Source: Methylotenera sp. (lineage in GTDB: Bacteria > Pseudomonadota > Gammaproteobacteria > Burkholderiales > Methylophilaceae). From it: a stretch of DNA of 64,000 nucleotides. Positions 51,288-61,755 of this stretch are shown here, in pieces. How positions within the stretch are numbered: position 1 is the first letter of the stretch; the number at the start of each line of letters is the position of its first letter. The stretch spans positions 1 through 64,000 of the forward strand of contig JADGRO010000013.1 of the NCBI GenBank assembly GCA_017880905.1, read 5' to 3'. A program made the position numbers and the translations under genes. The notes under the pieces were generated by a model that was not told the origin of the DNA, made no database searches, and worked only from the letters and a program-made list of their open reading frames with translations.

Positions 51288-53849
51288 TTACAAATTAGCT
51301 AAATCATGTTGTAACTGATGGACTTGCAACGCGTTTAACTTGTTGTTTTGTTTGGCAGAAATCAAAAAACTATCCTCAGCACGGCTGCCAAGCGTGTTAA
51401 TTTTTGCGTTATGCAAATCTACACCGAGTTGCAGGAATATAAAAGCTACCCTTGCCAACAGGCCAGGGCGGTCGCCTGCAATAATTTCAAGCATATGATT
51501 GATGCCTTGTGCTTCTGCGCTGATATGCACTTGTGTCGCAAATGGCATGTGTTTCACTTGACGGCTAACACGGCCTTCCAATGGCGTTTCTAATGGCGTT
51601 GTTGCGAGAATTTTCTCAGTCAATTCATCTTCAATAAACTTTAATAAACCACTGTAACTAACTGATTTACCCGATTGATCTAAAACGATAAAATTGTTCA
51701 ATGCATAGCCGTGATTGGTGGTGTAAATTTTTGCTTGTACGATGTTATAGGCCATGCGGTCAAAAAAGTTACAAATGCGTGCGAATAAGTCCTCTTGATC
51801 TTTCGTATATATCATCACTTGTATGCCGTCACCATTTGGGCTCAAACGTGCACGTACAATGGGTTTATCGCTATATACATGTGGCGTAAGCAGGCGGCTT
51901 TGCCAGGCAATTTCATCAGACTCAAAACGCGCAAAATAAGCTTCGCCGACATTATTCCATAATGTTTGATAAGATTGAGGCTGAAGCCCGTACTTATTGA
52001 GCTTGAGGGCAGCCTCTTGTTGTCGAATGGCTATGGTTTGTAGCACACTAAAGGTTTCATCATTGAGCACGCGTTTTGTCGCATAGAATAGATTTTCTAA
52101 CAAACGTGCTTTCCACGCGTTCCACACCACAGGGCTGGTACCACGAATATCGGCTACAGTAAGTAAATATAAGGCTGTTAGCCGTTTTTCTGTTTTCACA
52201 AAACTCGCAAATTGCTCGAGAACCTTGGGATCGGACAAATCGGATTTTTGTGCGGTACTCGACATTTTAAGATGCGATTCAACCAGCCAAGCGACTAGAC
52301 TCGTGTCTTCTTTAGGTAAATTGTGTAATTTGCAAAAGCGCTTTGCATCAAGTGTGCCTAATGTGGAATGATCGCCACCTCTACCTTTTGCAATGTCGTG
52401 AAACAAGGCTGCAAGGTAGAGCAGATGCGGTTTTTCAAAGGTTTCGAACAGTTGGCTACACAATGGAAACTCATGTTTTAACTCAGGTTTGGCAAAGCGT
52501 CGCAAATTAGCCAACACGTTTAAAATGTGTTCATCCACGGTATAGACGTGGAACAAATCGTGTTGCATCTGCCCGACAATTTTACCAAAAACGGGGATAT
52601 ATTGTCCCAAAATACCGTAGTTGTTCATGCGACGTAAAGAGTGATTCACGCCATTAGGCTGAGATAATATGTTTAAAAACAAATCTTTACTTTCTTTAGA
52701 ATCGCGAAAATCTTGATTCACAATTTTTTTCACTCGTTGCAACTCACGAAGTAAAGAGGCGCTCATGCCTTTAAGCTCAGGGTGTTGTTGCAATAATAGA
52801 AAACTTTCGAGTATCGCGCTAGGTTGTTGCTGTAAAAGCTGCGCAGATTTTGCTTCTAATAAGCCATTTCGCGCTTCAAATCTTGCATTAACGGGGGTGA
52901 TTAATGGCTTATTTTTACTTAAAGTAGATTCTAATGTTTTAAGCAATATCTCATTGATTAGACTTATAAACTTTACGCTTCTATAGTAGCTTTGCATCAG
53001 TTGCTCGCTGGCGCGTTTGTGCGACGTATTGACCAAGCCTAAGTTAGCGGCAAGTTCGTTTTGATAATCAAATAACAATCTATCTTCACGGCGTTTGGCC
53101 AAATAATGCAAACGAATACGCAATGTTTGCAAATTATGCTCGTGGCGCTTAATTTGGCGCAATTCGGTGGCGGTAATAATGTTATTATTAGCGAGTTCTA
53201 GCCAGTTTTTGCCTAACTTTTGACTTTGCGCTAGCCATAAAATCATGTGCAAATCACGCAAGCCACCAGGGCTCTCTTTGATATTGGGTTCTAGGCTATA
53301 GGCGGTATCGTTAAACTTAGCGTGACGATTATCTTGCTCTTTGAATTTAGCCGAAAAAAATTCAGCAGGCCGCATTAAAGCGTTGACGGCCTTAATAAAT
53401 GACTGGTAATTGGCCTTGTTGCCCGCCAGTAAGCGCGCTTCCAGTAAGTTGGTTTGCACAGTCACATCTTGCGCCGCTTCGTTTAAACATTCTTGCAGGC
53501 TACGCACGCTGTGTCCCACATTCAGGCCGATATCCCACAAAGTGCCAATTAGGCTTTCAATTTGCTCATTCAGCACGTAATCGTGTTGATGCGGCAGTAG
53601 TATGAGTAAATCAATGTCGGAATATGGAAACAGCTCGCCGCGCCCATAACCGCCAACAGCGATTAAAGCTACCTCCGCATGGATATTGGCTTGCAGCCAT
53701 ATCTGTTTTAAGAGTTTATCAATGAGTTGCGCATTTTTTTTGAGTAATTGCGCGGCATTTTTATGCTGAAAAAAACTGGTTTCAAGCGCATTTTGCTGCG
53801 TTTTTAAGGTGCTGCGCCAAATTTGAATTGCTTGTTTTGGGTCGTTCAT
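51288..53849 (-). CDS. glnD: Bifunctional uridylyltransferase/uridylyl-removing enzyme
   Basis: GGYGRGELFPYSDIDLLILLP; HD domain YLAALFHDIAKGRGGDHS; C-terminal ACT domains. Confidence 0.95.
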   Translation of the reverse strand: MNDPKQAIQIWRSTLKTQQNALETSFFQHKNAAQLLKKNAQLIDKLLKQIWLQANIHAEVALIAVGGYGRGELFPYSDIDLLILLPHQHDYVLNEQIESLIGTLWDIGLNVGHSVRSLQECLNEAAQDVTVQTNLLEARLLAGNKANYQSFIKAVNALMRPAEFFSAKFKEQDNRHAKFNDTAYSLEPNIKESPGGLRDLHMILWLAQSQKLGKNWLELANNNIITATELRQIKRHEHNLQTLRIRLHYLAKRREDRLLFDYQNELAANLGLVNTSHKRASEQLMQSYYRSVKFISLINEILLKTLESTLSKNKPLITPVNARFEARNGLLEAKSAQLLQQQPSAILESFLLLQQHPELKGMSASLLRELQRVKKIVNQDFRDSKESKDLFLNILSQPNGVNHSLRRMNNYGILGQYIPVFGKIVGQMQHDLFHVYTVDEHILNVLANLRRFAKPELKHEFPLCSQLFETFEKPHLLYLAALFHDIAKGRGGDHSTLGTLDAKRFCKLHNLPKEDTSLVAWLVESHLKMSSTAQKSDLSDPKVLEQFASFVKTEKRLTALYLLTVADIRGTSPVVWNAWKARLLENLFYATKRVLNDETFSVLQTIAIRQQEAALKLNKYGLQPQSYQTLWNNVGEAYFARFESDEIAWQSRLLTPHVYSDKPIVRARLSPNGDGIQVMIYTKDQEDLFARICNFFDRMAYNIVQAKIYTTNHGYALNNFIVLDQSGKSVSYSGLLKFIEDELTEKILATTPLETPLEGRVSRQVKHMPFATQVHISAEAQGINHMLEIIAGDRPGLLARVAFIFLQLGVDLHNAKINTLGSRAEDSFLISAKQNNKLNALQVHQLQHDLANL

Positions 53850-53867
53850 TTATTGCGTTGTGGGCAT

Positions 53868-54656
53868 TTACGGCGCTGCAGGTGAGCCAGCAGAAAGCGT
53901 CAATACCTCAAAACCCGTTTCAGTCACTAATACGGTGTGTTCCCACTGTGCCGATAAACTGCGGTCTTTAGTAACGATGGTCCAACCATCTGGTAATTGC
54001 TTAATGTCACGCTTACCCGCATTAATCATGGGCTCTATGGTAAAAATCATGCCCGTCTTTAGCTTAACGCCAGTACCTGGCCTGCCGTAATGCAGTACTT
54101 GCGGTTCTTCGTGAAATTTTTTGCTGATGCCGTGCCCACAAAATTCACGTACCACGCTGTAGCCATTTTTTTCAGCAAAGGTTTGAATCGCATGTCCAAT
54201 GTCGCCTAATGTGGCGTCTGGCTTCACTTGCCGAATGCCTATCCACATGGCTTGGTAGGTGATTTCACTTAACCTTTTGGCTTGAATAGAAGCTTCACCA
54301 ACAAAAAACATGCGTGAAGTATCGCCGTGGTAGCCATTTTTAATCACGGTCACATCAATATTCACAATATCGCCATTTTTTAATACTTTATCGCCTGGTA
54401 TGCCATGACAAATTTGGTGATTCACCGAGGTACAAATCGATTTGGGGTAGGGCGTATGGCCGTCGGGTGCGTAGTTTAGTGGCGCGGGAATCGCCTGTTG
54501 TACATTGACAATGTAATCGTGACAAAGCTGGTCTAATTTTTCTGTAGTGACGCCATGTGCTACAAAAGAAGTAATGTAATCAAGCACTTCAGAGGCCAAC
54601 TTGCCCGCAATGCGCATTTTGGCGATGTCGTCTGCGTTATTAATGGTAATGGCCAT
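53868..54656 (-). CDS. map: Methionine aminopeptidase, type I
   Basis: CTSVNHQICHGIPGDKVLKNGDIVNIDVTV; FCGHGISKKFHEEPQVLHYG. Confidence 0.95.
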   Translation of the reverse strand: MAITINNADDIAKMRIAGKLASEVLDYITSFVAHGVTTEKLDQLCHDYIVNVQQAIPAPLNYAPDGHTPYPKSICTSVNHQICHGIPGDKVLKNGDIVNIDVTVIKNGYHGDTSRMFFVGEASIQAKRLSEITYQAMWIGIRQVKPDATLGDIGHAIQTFAEKNGYSVVREFCGHGISKKFHEEPQVLHYGRPGTGVKLKTGMIFTIEPMINAGKRDIKQLPDGWTIVTKDRSLSAQWEHTVLVTETGFEVLTLSAGSPAAP

Positions 54657-54859
54657 GAGCGAGCTAAAGTGAATGATGGAAATGAAGGCATTTTAGCATA
54701 ATCGTTCTGGCCAAGTTGAAGGCTTAGCCTTGTTTTGTGCGCTAGGTTGGCTCAGAAAGTAAAGCAATTCAATGGTAAGCGCCAGTTTTACAGTGTTTTT
54801 TTGCGTATTTAAAGCCGAATGAGACCTTTATGCTGTAAAGCTAGCAAAGGAGAGTTTTA

Positions 54860-55711
54860 ATGACATCGGTACCTACAGACACAACAACAAAAGATATATA
54901 TGCTTGGGTTAGCTTTATCAGCATGGCTGAAATCCCCGTGCTTAAACAAACGGCACGAGAAATTGCACATTTGCAAGAAGATGAAGACAAGCTAAGTGCT
55001 CGCGCCATTACCTCTGTGGTACTGAATGACCCGATGATGGTGTTTAGAGTGCTGAGTTACTCGCAAAAACACAAAAGTAGACACCAATTACAAGATTTGC
55101 TACAGGTTGAGCAGGCGGTTCTCATGATGGGAACTACTACGTTTTTTCGCGATATTCCACCTAATTTTTTGGTAGAAGATACGCTTAAGGAAAATCTCAC
55201 CGCATTAACACATTTGCTCAGACTTATTCGGCGCGCGCATCGTGCAGCGCATTTTGCAGCAGATTGGGCTACGCATTTGGCCGATTTACATGCCGAAGAG
55301 GTAAGCATTGCAGCCTTGCTACACGATTTGTCTGAAATGCTGATGTGGTGCTTTGCGCCCGATAAAATGAACGTCATTCATGCCATGCAACAAGCAGATA
55401 AAACCTTACGTAGCCAGGATGCACAACAAGAAGTGTTAGGCTTTAAATTACACGATTTACAAAAAGAGTTGGTGGAAGTGTTTCAATTGCCGCCACTTTT
55501 ATCCAAGCTAATGCAAGATGAAGCTTCGACTGAACAGCGAGTTAGAAACGTAATGCTGGCAGTTAATCTTGCGCGGCACTCCGCAAACGGTTGGGATGAT
55601 GCGGCCCTGCCAGACGATTACCATGACATTGCCGAATTTTTGAGGGTGGATATTGATAGAGTCTTGCGTATAATAGGTGCGCCTGCCGGCATCTTAAATA
55701 CCAAAAATTAA
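54860..55711 (+). CDS. HDOD domain protein
   Basis: PVLKQTAREIAHLQEDEDKLSARAITSVVLNDPMMVFRVLSYSQ; HLADLHAEEVSIAALLHDLSEML. Confidence 0.82.
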   Translation: MTSVPTDTTTKDIYAWVSFISMAEIPVLKQTAREIAHLQEDEDKLSARAITSVVLNDPMMVFRVLSYSQKHKSRHQLQDLLQVEQAVLMMGTTTFFRDIPPNFLVEDTLKENLTALTHLLRLIRRAHRAAHFAADWATHLADLHAEEVSIAALLHDLSEMLMWCFAPDKMNVIHAMQQADKTLRSQDAQQEVLGFKLHDLQKELVEVFQLPPLLSKLMQDEASTEQRVRNVMLAVNLARHSANGWDDAALPDDYHDIAEFLRVDIDRVLRIIGAPAGILNTKN

Positions 55712-55748
55712 GCTAGCAAACTCAATTAGTTAGTGGTATTATCCTGCC

Positions 55749-55840
55749 TCTGCGATTAAGCAGAAATCAATGCACCGTCCCGTACAGGGTGCTCACACTA
55801 AAGTGAATATTGTGGACGAGTGTAATTTTAACCCTTACAC
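55749..55840 (+). promoter_or_regulatory. Candidate structured rpsB leader (serial hairpins)
   Basis: TCTGC/GCAGA (55749-55764), GCACC/GGTGC (55772-55792), GTGTAA/TTACAC (55820-55840) just upstream of rpsB SD. Confidence 0.5.
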
Positions 55841-55851
55841 GGAGTATTAAA

Positions 55852-56625
55852 ATGTCTGTAACCATGCGTCAAATGCTGGAGGCCGGTGTTCACTTTGGCC
55901 ACCAAACCCGTTACTGGAACCCCAAAATGGCAGAATATATTTTTGGCGACCGCAACAAAATTCATATTGTAAACCTTGAAAAAACCTTGCCATTGTTTGA
56001 AGACGCGCTTAAATATGTGCGTACATTGGCGGCTAATAAGGGTCGTATTTTGTTCGTAGGCACTAAACGCCAAGCGCGCGATATCGTTAAAGAAGAGGCT
56101 GTGCGTGCAGGCTGTGCCTATGTGAATCACCGTTGGTTGGGCGGCATGCTCACCAATTTTAAAACTGTAAAACAGTCTATCAAGCGCTTGCATGATTTTG
56201 ATGCAATGCTACTCGACGGTAGCTTAGAAAAATTCGGCAAAAAAGAAGCGCTTGGCTACAAACGCGAAATCGAAAAACTCGAGCGCTCAATTGGTGGCAT
56301 AAAGGATATGGGCGGTTTGCCAGACGCGATTTTCATTATCGATGTTGGCCATGAAAGCGGTGCGATTACTGAAGCAGCTAAACTAGGCATTCCGGTGATT
56401 GGTATTGTGGATACCAACAATTCACCAGATGCTGTGGCTTATGTGATTCCGGGCAACGACGATTCTAGCCGAGCAATTCGCTTGTATGCGCGCGGCATGG
56501 CCGATGCAGTGTTAGAGGGTCGTGAAAGCGCGATTACAGAGATTGTAAAATCTGCAAAAGAAGAAGAATTTGTAGAAGTCGCAAAAGTTGCGACAGAAGC
56601 CACAACTGAAGCTGTTGCAGAGTAA
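55852..56625 (+). CDS. rpsB: 30S ribosomal protein S2
   Basis: [45 protein letters not shown]. Confidence 0.97.
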   Translation: MSVTMRQMLEAGVHFGHQTRYWNPKMAEYIFGDRNKIHIVNLEKTLPLFEDALKYVRTLAANKGRILFVGTKRQARDIVKEEAVRAGCAYVNHRWLGGMLTNFKTVKQSIKRLHDFDAMLLDGSLEKFGKKEALGYKREIEKLERSIGGIKDMGGLPDAIFIIDVGHESGAITEAAKLGIPVIGIVDTNNSPDAVAYVIPGNDDSSRAIRLYARGMADAVLEGRESAITEIVKSAKEEEFVEVAKVATEATTEAVAE

Positions 56626-56635
56626 TCAATCTATG

Positions 56636-56662
56636 CAAAAAGGGGCTCTACGCCCCTTTTTC
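56636..56662 (+). terminator. Terminator between rpsB and tsf
   Basis: AAAAAGGGGC-tctac-GCCCCTTTTT. Confidence 0.8.
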
Positions 56663-56692
56663 TATTTAAGAATTATTAGTTAGGAGTGAGAG

Positions 56693-57568
56693 ATGGCTGA
56701 AATTACCGCAAGCATGGTAAAAGATTTACGTGAGCGCACCGATGCGCCTATTATGGATTGCAAAAAAGCTTTAACCGAAGCTGAAGGCGACTCAACACGT
56801 GCTGAAGAGATTTTACGTGTACGTTTTGGTAACAAGGCCAGCAAGGCTGCAGGTCGTGTAGCTGCTGAGGGTACAGTTGGTGTTTCAATCGCCGCAGATG
56901 GCAAAACTGGCGCCATGATCGAAGTGAATTCTGAAACGGATTTCTGCGCAAAAAACGAAGATTTTTTAAAATTTGTGAGCGAATTGGCTACCCTGGTTTC
57001 TACTAGCAATGCCGCAGACATCAATGCAGTTGGTGCGCTTGCGATGCTCGGCGCAACAGTTGAAGAAACGCGCGCGCAATTAGTCGGTAAAATTGGTGAA
57101 AACATCACGCCGCGTCGCTTTGTAAAAATCAACGCTAAAGGCAAACTAGCAAGTTATATTCACGGCAGCAAAATCGGTGTACTGGTAGATTTGGTCGGTG
57201 GCGATGAAGTATTAGCTAAAGATATAGCCATGCATATTGCCGCAGCTAAGCCAAAATCGTTGGATGCTGGCGGCATCACGCAAGATTTAATTGACGCAGA
57301 GCGCCGCATAGCCATTGAGAAAGCTAAAGAAGCGGGAAAGCCAGAGGCAATGTTGGATAAAATTGCCGATGGTACCGTACAAAAATTCTTAAAAGAGGTG
57401 ACTTTGTTAAATCAGCCATTTGTTAAAGACGACAAAATGACTATTGAGCAATTATTGAAATCTAAAAACGCTTCCGTGGCTTCGTTTACATTGTATACAG
57501 TGGGTGAAGGTATCGAAAAGGTAGCGGTAGATTATGCAGCAGAGGTTGCAGCAGCAGCTAAGGTTTAG
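56693..57568 (+). CDS. tsf: Elongation factor Ts
   Basis: [33 protein letters not shown]. Confidence 0.97.
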   Translation: MAEITASMVKDLRERTDAPIMDCKKALTEAEGDSTRAEEILRVRFGNKASKAAGRVAAEGTVGVSIAADGKTGAMIEVNSETDFCAKNEDFLKFVSELATLVSTSNAADINAVGALAMLGATVEETRAQLVGKIGENITPRRFVKINAKGKLASYIHGSKIGVLVDLVGGDEVLAKDIAMHIAAAKPKSLDAGGITQDLIDAERRIAIEKAKEAGKPEAMLDKIADGTVQKFLKEVTLLNQPFVKDDKMTIEQLLKSKNASVASFTLYTVGEGIEKVAVDYAAEVAAAAKV

Positions 57569-57580
57569 TAAAACCAAATG

Positions 57581-57610
57581 AAAAAGTGGGCTTAAAACCC
57601 ACTTTTTTTT
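57581..57610 (+). terminator. Terminator after tsf
   Basis: AAAAAGTGGG-cttaaaa-CCCACTTTTT. Confidence 0.85.
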
Positions 57611-57677
57611 CGCTAAAATTTAGGCAAACTGACTGGGTTTGTGATTAAATAAGCAAACTTAAATTTCGAGGAATAAT

Positions 57678-58394
57678 ATGGCTAAACCTGCCTTTAAGCG
57701 CATACTGCTTAAACTCTCTGGCGAGGCATTGATGGGCGATGATGCGTATGGCATCAACCGCGCAACCATTACTAACATAGTCGAGCAAATTAAAGAGATT
57801 GTAGATTTAGGCGTTGAGGTCGGTGTCGTAATTGGAGGTGGTAATATTTTTCGTGGTGTCGCGCCTGCCGCTTCCGGCATGGATAGAGCCACCGCCGATT
57901 ATATGGGCATGCTCGCCACCGTAATGAACGCCTTGGCGCTACAAGATGCGATGAAGCATATTGGCCTTGTAGCACGCGTGCAAAGCGCTTTGAATATCGA
58001 GCAAGTGGCCGAGCCTTATATTCGTGGCAAAGCCATGCGCTATTTAGAAGAGGGTCGTGTGGTCATATTTGGGGCGGGGACGGGGAACCCGTTTTTTACG
58101 ACAGATACTGCTGCGGCCTTACGCGGTGCGGAAATTAACGCCGAAATTGTGTTGAAAGCGACAAAAGTAGATGGTGTTTATAGCGATGACCCTAAAAAAA
58201 ATCCCAATGCTACACGCTATGAAACGGTGACTTTTGATGAAGCTATTCGTAAGGATTTAAAGGTGATGGATGCTACTGCGCTCGCTTTGTGTCGTAATCA
58301 AAAATTACCGATTGCAGTGTTCAGTATTTTCAAGCAGGGTGCCCTTAAGCGCGTGGTAATGGGCGAAAATGAAGGCACACGCGTAGTCGTATAA
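57678..58394 (+). CDS. pyrH: UMP kinase
   Basis: [31 protein letters not shown]. Confidence 0.96.
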   Translation: MAKPAFKRILLKLSGEALMGDDAYGINRATITNIVEQIKEIVDLGVEVGVVIGGGNIFRGVAPAASGMDRATADYMGMLATVMNALALQDAMKHIGLVARVQSALNIEQVAEPYIRGKAMRYLEEGRVVIFGAGTGNPFFTTDTAAALRGAEINAEIVLKATKVDGVYSDDPKKNPNATRYETVTFDEAIRKDLKVMDATALALCRNQKLPIAVFSIFKQGALKRVVMGENEGTRVVV

Positions 58395-58414
58395 AATAAA
58401 AGTTGGAGAAGCAA

Positions 58415-58972
58415 ATGTTAGATGACATTAGAAAAACGGCTGACACCAAAATGCAAAAGTCGCTGGAAGCGTTGAAGAATGATCTGGCAAAAGTGCGAAC
58501 AGGCCGCGCCCATACTGGTTTGCTGGACCATGTGATGGTGGAATATTACGGTTCAGTGGTAGCGGTCAACCAAGTGGCGAATGTAAATTTAGGCGACTCA
58601 CGCACTATCAACGTACAGCCCTATGAAAAAAACATGATTGCTAAAGTTGAGAAAGCCATTCGCGATAGTGATTTAGGCTTAAACCCTGCCACCAATGGCG
58701 ATGTAATTCGCGTACCGATGCCTATGTTGACCGAGGAACGCCGTCGCGATTTAACTAAGATTGTGCGCGCGGAAGCTGAAAATGCCAAAGTGGCGATACG
58801 CAATGTGCGCCGCGATGCTAATGACGCTCTAAAAAAAATGCTTAAGGACAAAGAAATTAGTGAGGATGATGAACGTCGTGCGCAAGATGAGGTGCAAAAA
58901 TTGACCGACAAAGCTGTTATTGAGGTTGATAAATTACTACAAACTAAAGAAGTCGATCTAATGGCGGTCTAA
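58415..58972 (+). CDS. frr: Ribosome recycling factor
   Basis: [49 protein letters not shown] at 58415. Confidence 0.96.
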   Translation: MLDDIRKTADTKMQKSLEALKNDLAKVRTGRAHTGLLDHVMVEYYGSVVAVNQVANVNLGDSRTINVQPYEKNMIAKVEKAIRDSDLGLNPATNGDVIRVPMPMLTEERRRDLTKIVRAEAENAKVAIRNVRRDANDALKKMLKDKEISEDDERRAQDEVQKLTDKAVIEVDKLLQTKEVDLMAV

Positions 58973-59724
58973 TGGGTTTATTCTCTAGCTCCACACAAAC
59001 AATCCCCACCTCTGGCGAAGTCCCCAATCATATCGCAGTGATTATGGATGGTAATGGCAGATGGGCCAGAAAGCGCTTTCTGCCTCGTGTTGCAGGGCAT
59101 AAACGCGGCGTGGAAACAGTGCGCGATTTGGTGAAACAGTGTGCAAAACTAAACGTAAAATTTCTCACACTATTTGCTTTTAGTAGTGAAAATTGGCGCC
59201 GTCCAGATGACGAAGTCTCATTTTTAATGGGCTTATTTATGGATGCACTAAAGCGCGAAGTGGCTAAGTTACATGAAAATAATATCCGTTTAGTTTTGAT
59301 AGGAGACCGTAGCCGCTTTAACGATGAATTGGTGAAACAGATTAAAGCCTCCGAAGAACTCACTGCAAAAAATACTGGCTTAACGTTAACCATTGCTGCC
59401 AACTACGGTGGACGCTGGGATATTTTACAGGCAACCAATCGTATGATTACCGAAAATCCGAGTAAAACTGGGCCATTTACCGAAGAAGATTTGGCGCCGC
59501 ATTTGGCCATGTGTTATGCGCCTGAGCCGGATTTATTCATCCGCACCGGCGGTGAAAAACGAATCAGCAATTTTTTACTTTGGCAGTTGGCCTATACCGA
59601 ATTTTATTTTACCGATACGCTTTGGCCGGACTTTGATGAAGAAGCATTTCAGGCGGCAATTACTTCATACCAGCAGCGAGAACGCCGTTTTGGCAGAACT
59701 AGTGAGCAATTAACCAATGCTTAG
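58972..59724 (+). CDS. uppS: Isoprenyl transferase / undecaprenyl diphosphate synthase
   Basis: HIAVIMDGNGRWARKRFLPRVAGHKRG; DLFIRTGGEKRISNFLLWQLAYTEFYF. Confidence 0.96.
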   Translation: MGLFSSSTQTIPTSGEVPNHIAVIMDGNGRWARKRFLPRVAGHKRGVETVRDLVKQCAKLNVKFLTLFAFSSENWRRPDDEVSFLMGLFMDALKREVAKLHENNIRLVLIGDRSRFNDELVKQIKASEELTAKNTGLTLTIAANYGGRWDILQATNRMITENPSKTGPFTEEDLAPHLAMCYAPEPDLFIRTGGEKRISNFLLWQLAYTEFYFTDTLWPDFDEEAFQAAITSYQQRERRFGRTSEQLTNA

Positions 59725-59733
59725 CTATTTTAC

Positions 59734-60555
59734 ATGCTAAAAACACGCATCATTACCGCGCTGATATTGGTCGCTGGTTTTATTCCCGCGTTGTTCATGC
59801 TTTCTAATACCTACTGGGCACTTGGCATGTTGGTTATATCGCTATTTGCTTTGTATGAGTGGGCCAGTATGATTAAGCTCACGCAAACGCAAAGCAATAT
59901 TTACCTTGTAATCGCGACGATTGCAGGGCTATTCACATTGCCACTTATAGAACAGCATGGTTTCCATCTGTTTTTCTTTAAATCGCTCATCGTATTTTTT
60001 ATAGCTACGTTATTTTGGTCGCTTATTGTGCCTTTTTGGCTGGCAAAAAAGTGGTTTATCCGCAATAAATTCGTGATAGCAATGGTCGGTTTGATGCTGA
60101 TGATTCCATTATGGTTAGCGTTAATATGCACCAAAGGCGCAGATCCATGGCTGTTGCTGGCGCTATTAGCAACAATTTGGATAGCCGATAGCGCAGCTTA
60201 TTTTGCGGGCAAAAACTTTGGTAAGCATAAGCTGGCTCCAGCCATTAGCCCAGGTAAAACATGGGAGGGAGTACTCGGTGCATTAGTCGCAGTCACACTA
60301 TTTGGCGTAATGTTATACTTTGGGTTTTACATTAAAACGTTTGCAATTTTCCCAGCGCTTTGGATTGTCACTGGGTTTGGAGTGATCGGCGATTTGTTTG
60401 AATCGATGATTAAACGTCAAGCCAATATCAAAGATAGTGGTGATTTATTACCGGGTCACGGCGGCATTCTAGATCGCATTGATGGCATTATCCCAAGCTT
60501 GCCCATCGCGATTATGATGATTTATGCTTACAATTACTTTGTGGTGGTTAACTAA
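59734..60555 (+). CDS. cdsA: Phosphatidate cytidylyltransferase
   Basis: Multi-TM; SPGKTWEGVLGAL; SMIKRQANIKDSGDLLPGHGGILDRIDG. Confidence 0.95.
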   Translation: MLKTRIITALILVAGFIPALFMLSNTYWALGMLVISLFALYEWASMIKLTQTQSNIYLVIATIAGLFTLPLIEQHGFHLFFFKSLIVFFIATLFWSLIVPFWLAKKWFIRNKFVIAMVGLMLMIPLWLALICTKGADPWLLLALLATIWIADSAAYFAGKNFGKHKLAPAISPGKTWEGVLGALVAVTLFGVMLYFGFYIKTFAIFPALWIVTGFGVIGDLFESMIKRQANIKDSGDLLPGHGGILDRIDGIIPSLPIAIMMIYAYNYFVVVN

Positions 60556-61755
60556 TTGCAAAACATCACCATTCTAGGCAGCACTGGCACTATCGGCCAG
60601 CAAACGCTGGATGTGATTGCTCGTCATGCTAATGAGTATAAGGTGTTCGCGCTCGCTGCTAATTCCAATGTTGAGCCACTTTTAAAGCAATGCTTACAAT
60701 TCAGGCCCAGAATTGCAGTATTGCTGGATGAAAAAGCGGCATTAGAATTACGCGCTCAACTTAAAGCGCACAACAGTAAAATTGAAGTGCTTTCGGGCGT
60801 AACAGGCTTAGAGCAGGTTTCTAGCGATGCGGATGTCGATGTTGTGATGGCCGCTATAGTTGGCGCAGCTGGCTTGAGACCCGCCATAGCGGCAGCGCGT
60901 GCTGGCAAGCGTATATTGCTAGCTAACAAAGAAACGCTGGTAATGGCAGGTAGCTTGTTTATGCAAGCGGTGAAAGCGGGTGGGGCTACTTTACTACCAA
61001 TAGATAGCGAACATAACGCCATTTTTCAAGTAATGCCATCACAAACTTTGCAACACTTGGTAGATGGCGGCGTACGCAAAATTATTCTTACCGCGTCGGG
61101 TGGACCATTTAGACAATATACGCAAGAGCAATTATCAAAAGTTACGTCAGAGTTGGCGCTAAAACATCCTAATTGGGTGATGGGTGCCAAAATTACTATC
61201 GATTCCGCGACGCTAATGAATAAAGGCTTAGAGGTTATCGAAGCACATTGGTTATTTAATGCGAAACCAAGCCAAATCGACGTCGTCGTACATCCACAAA
61301 GTATTATTCATTCGATGGTGGAATATATTGATGGTAGCATTTTGGCACAGCTCAGCAACCCCGATATGCGCACGCCAATTGCTTACGCATTGGGTTATCC
61401 AAACCGTATTGAATCAGGCGTTGCATCACTTAATTTGCTGGAAATCGCCAAGTTAGAATTCGAAGCACCTGATACCAAGCGCTTCCCATGTTTACAGTTG
61501 GCTTATGACACACTGCAAGCTGGTGGCACAGCACCCGCTATACTCAATGCGGTCAACGAGATAGCAGTGGCCGCGTTTTTAAATAAACAAATCCACTTTT
61601 TAGACATTTCTTCTTTGATAGCAAAGGCTCTCAACACCATTAAAATTGCACCTGTCACTTCTTTAGAGCAACTCATCGCAGTCGATGCGGAAGCAAGAAA
61701 CTTTGCCCTATCGTGCCTTGTCAGCCATGATTCTAAGCGGGTATTGACGGCATGA
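60556..61755 (+). CDS. dxr: 1-deoxy-D-xylulose 5-phosphate reductoisomerase
   Basis: ITILGSTGTIGQQTLDVIARH; LLPIDSEHNAIFQ; TTG start. Confidence 0.96.
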   Translation: MQNITILGSTGTIGQQTLDVIARHANEYKVFALAANSNVEPLLKQCLQFRPRIAVLLDEKAALELRAQLKAHNSKIEVLSGVTGLEQVSSDADVDVVMAAIVGAAGLRPAIAAARAGKRILLANKETLVMAGSLFMQAVKAGGATLLPIDSEHNAIFQVMPSQTLQHLVDGGVRKIILTASGGPFRQYTQEQLSKVTSELALKHPNWVMGAKITIDSATLMNKGLEVIEAHWLFNAKPSQIDVVVHPQSIIHSMVEYIDGSILAQLSNPDMRTPIAYALGYPNRIESGVASLNLLEIAKLEFEAPDTKRFPCLQLAYDTLQAGGTAPAILNAVNEIAVAAFLNKQIHFLDISSLIAKALNTIKIAPVTSLEQLIAVDAEARNFALSCLVSHDSKRVLTA

